This document shows positions 61,362 to 64,000 of a stretch of 64,000 nucleotides of DNA, in pieces. How positions within the stretch are numbered: position 1 is the first letter of the stretch; each line of letters begins with the position of its first letter. The DNA is taken from the NCBI RefSeq assembly GCF_020097815.1, contig NZ_CP083663.1:1922001-1986000 (forward strand), given 5' to 3'. Made by a program: the position numbers and the translations under genes. The notes beneath the pieces were generated by a model. The model had not been told where the DNA came from and searched no databases. It worked only from the letters and a program-made list of their open reading frames with translations. The DNA is from Haloprofundus salinisoli (lineage in GTDB: Archaea > Halobacteriota > Halobacteria > Halobacteriales > Haloferacaceae).

Positions 61362-62002
61362 GCAGAAACAACAACGGCTGGGAGCCGCGAACGCGCCTCG
61401 GCCGCATGGTCCAGAACGACGACGTCACGTCGATGGAGCAGGCGCTCGACACGGGCCTGCCGCTGAAAGAGCCCGAGATCGTCGACCAGCTCCTCCCCGG
61501 ACTGGACGACGACGTGCTCGACATCAACATGGTCCAGCGGATGACCGACTCCGGCCGCCGGGTGAAGTTCCGGTGTGTCGTCGCCGTCGGCAACCGCGAC
61601 GGGTTCCTCGGCTACGCCGAGGCCCGCGACGACCAGGTCGGCTCGGCGATTCAGAAGGCCATCGACGTCGCAAAGCTGAACATCATCAAAGTCGACCGAG
61701 GCTCCGGTTCGTGGGAGGACCGCGCGGGCGGGACCCACTCTCTGACCCGGAAAGCCGAAGGGAAGGCCGGGTCGGTGACCGTCGAGGTCATCCCCGCGCC
61801 GATGGGTCTCGGCCTCGCGGCCGCACCCACCGTCCGCAGCATCCTCGAACTCGCCGGTATCCAGGACGCGTGGACGAAGTCCGACGGCAACACCCGGACG
61901 ACGGTCAACCTCGCGAAAGCGACGTACAACGCGCTGAAGAACGCCTCGCAGTCGCGGACGCCGCGACACGCTCGTGAAGTCCAGCAAGAGGTGAGCGAGT
62001 GA
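61358..62002 (+). CDS. rps5: 30S ribosomal protein S5
   Basis: 214 residues, uS5. [47 protein letters not shown] is the double-stranded-RNA-binding domain, followed by [30 protein letters not shown]. Important for decoding accuracy. Overlaps the rpl30 start. Confidence 0.97.
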   Translation: MSRNNNGWEPRTRLGRMVQNDDVTSMEQALDTGLPLKEPEIVDQLLPGLDDDVLDINMVQRMTDSGRRVKFRCVVAVGNRDGFLGYAEARDDQVGSAIQKAIDVAKLNIIKVDRGSGSWEDRAGGTHSLTRKAEGKAGSVTVEVIPAPMGLGLAAAPTVRSILELAGIQDAWTKSDGNTRTTVNLAKATYNALKNASQSRTPRHAREVQQEVSE

Positions 62003-62466
62003 TGCGCGCGGTCGTTCAACTCCGCGGTGACGTCAACATGAGCGGTGCGGTGCACGACACGCTGAAGATGCTCAACATCCACGGCGTCAACCACTGCGCG
62101 TTCGTCCCCGAGACGGACACCTACCGCGGCATGGTGACGAAAGTCAACGAGTACGTCGCTCACGGCGAACCGAGCGCGGAGGTCGTCGAGACGCTCCTGC
62201 GCAAGCGCGCGGAGCCGCTCGAAGGCGACGCCGACGTCGACGACGACTACCTCGCCGAGAACACCGACTACGACGACGTCGGCGCGCTCGCGGAGGCGCT
62301 CGTGAACGAGGAGACGACGCTGCGCGAGCAGGGTCTCTCCCCGTCACTGCGACTCCACCCGCCGCGCGGCGGGCACAGGGGGCTCAAGCACCCGACCAGC
62401 GAGGGCGGTCAGCTCGGCAAGCACGAGTCCGAGAACATCGACGAACTGCTGGAGGCGATGCGATAA
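62002..62466 (+). CDS. rpl30: 50S ribosomal protein L30
   Basis: 154 residues, uL30. Starts [58 protein letters not shown] and ends with an archaeal extension LRLHPPRGGHRGLKHPTSEGGQLGKHESENIDELLEAM. A GTG one codon earlier is the alternative start. Confidence 0.97.
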   Translation: MRAVVQLRGDVNMSGAVHDTLKMLNIHGVNHCAFVPETDTYRGMVTKVNEYVAHGEPSAEVVETLLRKRAEPLEGDADVDDDYLAENTDYDDVGALAEALVNEETTLREQGLSPSLRLHPPRGGHRGLKHPTSEGGQLGKHESENIDELLEAMR

Positions 62467-62969
62467 TGACATCCAAGAAACGTCGACAGCGCGGGTCCCG
62501 AACCCACGGCGGCGGCACGCACAAGAACCGGCGCGGTGCCGGTCACCGCGGCGGCCGCGGCCGCGCGGGACGCGCGAAACACGAGTTCCACAACTACGAA
62601 CCGCTCGGCAAACACGGCTTCACCCGCCCGGAAGACGCGCAACTCGACGTCGTCGAGGTGCGTCTGCAGAAACTCGACGAGGACGCCGCGCTCTACGCCG
62701 CGGACGGCCTCGCCGAGGAGGAGGGTGACGGCTACCGCCTCGACGCCCGCGAGGTCGTCGACGCGCGAAGCGACACCGACGTCGTGAAAGTGCTCGGCGG
62801 CGGGCAGGTCCGCAACGAACTGCACGTCGTCGCCGACGCGTTCACGTCGACGGCCGTCGAGGACCTCGAAGAGAACGGCGGCAGCGCCGAACTCTCCGAG
62901 TACGGCGAACACCTCCTCGAAGAGGCCGAAGCGGCCGAAGAAGACGAAGACGCCGAAGACGACGAGTAA
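62466..62969 (+). CDS. rpl15: 50S ribosomal protein L15
   Basis: 167 residues, uL15. Starts MTSKKRRQRGSRTHGGGTHKNRRGAGHRGGRGRAGRAKHEFHNYEPLGKHGFTRP; ends in an acidic tail (EAAEEDEDAEDDE). It is the last gene of the ribosomal operon here. In many archaea secY follows directly; in this window it does not. Confidence 0.97.
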   Translation: MTSKKRRQRGSRTHGGGTHKNRRGAGHRGGRGRAGRAKHEFHNYEPLGKHGFTRPEDAQLDVVEVRLQKLDEDAALYAADGLAEEEGDGYRLDAREVVDARSDTDVVKVLGGGQVRNELHVVADAFTSTAVEDLEENGGSAELSEYGEHLLEEAEAAEEDEDAEDDE

Positions 62970-62990
62970 AGTCGTCTCGGACGCGCGGTA

Positions 62991-63005
62991 TCTCTCTTTG
63001 TTTTA
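62991..63005 (+). terminator. T-rich stretch after rpl15
   Basis: TCTCTCTTTGTTTTA lies 21 bases after the rpl15 stop. U-rich 3' ends are the usual archaeal terminators, so this probably ends the ribosomal transcript. No stem-loop is needed. Confidence 0.5.
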
Positions 63006-63080
63006 CGTCGCGAGCGGACGCGCCGCTTCGGCTCACCGCCGAGAGCAACAGTCAAACGGCTGGCACCCCGACGTATCCAC

Positions 63081-63230
63081 GTGACCGAGACGACGGAGCA
63101 GTCGGAGGCGGAGGAGACACCGCGCGGACGACCGTGTCCGTTCTGCGGCGCGTCGATGCAGCACCGCCACTGCAAGTACGTCTGTCCGACCCACGGCGTC
63201 GTCTACGACTGCAGCGACACGTTCTGGTAA
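63081..63230 (+). CDS. small zinc-finger protein (HVO_2523-like), 49 residues
   Basis: GTG start; residues begin MTETTEQSEAEETPRGR. The rest reads CPFCGASMQHRHCKYVCPTHGVVYDCSDTFW, with four Cys in two knuckles (CPFC and HCKYVC/CPTH), one zinc site and a DCSDTFW end. It sits just upstream of the phytoene synthase gene, as HVO_2523 does next to crtB (HVO_2524) in Haloferax volcanii. Function unknown. Confidence 0.75.
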   Translation: MTETTEQSEAEETPRGRPCPFCGASMQHRHCKYVCPTHGVVYDCSDTFW

Positions 63231-63393
63231 CGTCGGGGCCGGCGGTCCTCACCCGCGAGTGACGGACCGTCGTCCGTTCTGTAACGTGTATTGTTACTAA
63301 CGATTATGGGCCTGCTCTCCCTAAGAATGCGTAGCTCATGCGCTGTTGTGACCCGAGTAGACGATGGAGAGGGCGACCGCAGGGTGCGTCCTC

Positions 63394-64000
63394 ATGGTGA
63401 GAGACGAGCAAGTCGCTCGGAGCAAGGAGATACAACAGCGGACCGGGAAGACGTTTCACTTCGCGACGCGGCTCCTCCCCCGGCGGGTCCGTCACCCGAC
63501 GTACGTCCTCTACGCCTTCTTTCGACTGGCCGACGAGGTCGTCGACGACGCCGGCGACGCGACGCCGGAAGAACAGCGGGTCGAACTCGAACGGCTACGC
63601 GCCGCGGCACTCGGCGAGACCGAGACCGGCAACCCCGTGCTGTCGGCGTTCTCGAAGATGCGCGAACGGCACGGCATCGAAGAGGCGGACGTGGACGCGT
63701 TCGTAGACGCCATGCTGACCGACATCACGAAGAGTCGCTACGAGACGTACGCCGAACTGGCGGCGTACATAGACGGATCGGCGGCGGCCGTCGGCCGAAT
63801 GATGACCGCCGTGATGAACCCCGAAGAGCGGGAACGAGCGCTCCCGCACGCGACCAAACTCGGTGAAGCGTTCCAGATGTCGAACTTCCTGCGCGACGTG
63901 CGCGAGGATATCGACGAGCGGGACCGCATCTACCTCCCGCAGACGACGCTGCGCGAACACGACGTCACGGAGGGGCAGATTCGCCGTCACGAACTCTCGG
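63394..64000 (+). CDS. crtB: phytoene/squalene synthase family protein (5' part, runs off the window)
   Basis: At least 202 residues are visible. It catalyses head-to-head condensation of geranylgeranyl diphosphate to phytoene, the first step towards bacterioruberin. The first Asp-rich motif DEVVDD (about residues 46-51) and the second, NFLRDVREDIDERDR (about 165-179), are intact, as is PTYVLYAFFRLADE. The start at 63394 (MVRDEQVARS) matches homologues; an ATG ten codons earlier is in frame and possible. The stop lies beyond 64000. Confidence 0.93.
   Translation, partial: MVRDEQVARSKEIQQRTGKTFHFATRLLPRRVRHPTYVLYAFFRLADEVVDDAGDATPEEQRVELERLRAAALGETETGNPVLSAFSKMRERHGIEEADVDAFVDAMLTDITKSRYETYAELAAYIDGSAAAVGRMMTAVMNPEERERALPHATKLGEAFQMSNFLRDVREDIDERDRIYLPQTTLREHDVTEGQIRRHELS

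Overview
The window is a GC-rich chromosomal segment of a halophilic archaeon. The predicted proteins are strongly acidic and very rich in Asp and Glu. There are Tat-type signal peptides with lipoboxes, ribosomal proteins of archaeal type (rps4e, rpl19e, rpl32e), archaeal-type small regulators (TrmB, HTH_10, Lrp-TrkA_C), a methenyl-H4MPT cyclohydrolase, an HMG-CoA reductase and a SAMP-type ubiquitin-like protein. A TATA-like box sits about 25-30 nt before many start codons, as expected for leaderless mRNAs. A zinc-finger gene of the HVO_2523 type next to phytoene synthase points towards the Haloferax/Halogeometricum group; this placement is inference.

Layout. Positions 1-5175 hold an amidohydrolase, an NAD-dependent epimerase and three unrelated transcription regulators. 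Positions 5176-15567 are mostly housekeeping genes: HMG-CoA reductase, isocitrate dehydrogenase, isoaspartyl peptidase/asparaginase and methionine aminopeptidase, mixed with membrane and secreted proteins. Positions 15864-25149 carry a HIT protein, a cation diffusion facilitator, two tandem archaeal signal peptidases, a Tat lipoprotein, a tRNA methylthiotransferase, a large amino-acid permease with universal-stress domains, an Lrp-TrkA_C regulator and deoxyribose-phosphate aldolase. Positions 25363-29504 carry DUF63, a PfkB kinase, small membrane and regulatory proteins and a nucleoside phosphorylase. Positions 29588-33596 hold a dead universal-stress-protein fragment and a divergent potassium locus: a channel with an RCK domain facing an overlapping pair of membrane proteins with TrkA_C-like ends. 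SAMP1, an orphan Rieske protein, PEP carboxylase, PyrF, small zinc fingers, a membrane DnaJ, a Tat cupredoxin and a GTPBP1-type GTPase follow to 42653. Positions 42721-48642 carry mch, two tandem glutaredoxins, an HMA-like/MTH1187 pair, a second YihY protein and small genes.

Positions 48643-49717 are nearly gene-free. They contain one intact tRNA-Gly(GCC), a degraded tRNA-Gly copy and shorter tRNA-end fragments, which resembles an old integration site. From 49940 to 62969 runs an unbroken ribosomal operon (SPOUT methyltransferase, rpl3 to rpl15, including rnp1), mostly with overlapping or touching genes. The usual secY does not follow rpl15; instead there are a small zinc-finger gene and crtB, which runs off the right edge.

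No CRISPR array, insertion sequence, integrase or prophage was found. The parts least explained by known families are the divergent potassium locus, the two translationally coupled Tat proteins at 40028-40860, the Asn-rich repeat exoprotein at 12269-13738 and the tRNA-Gly remnant zone.
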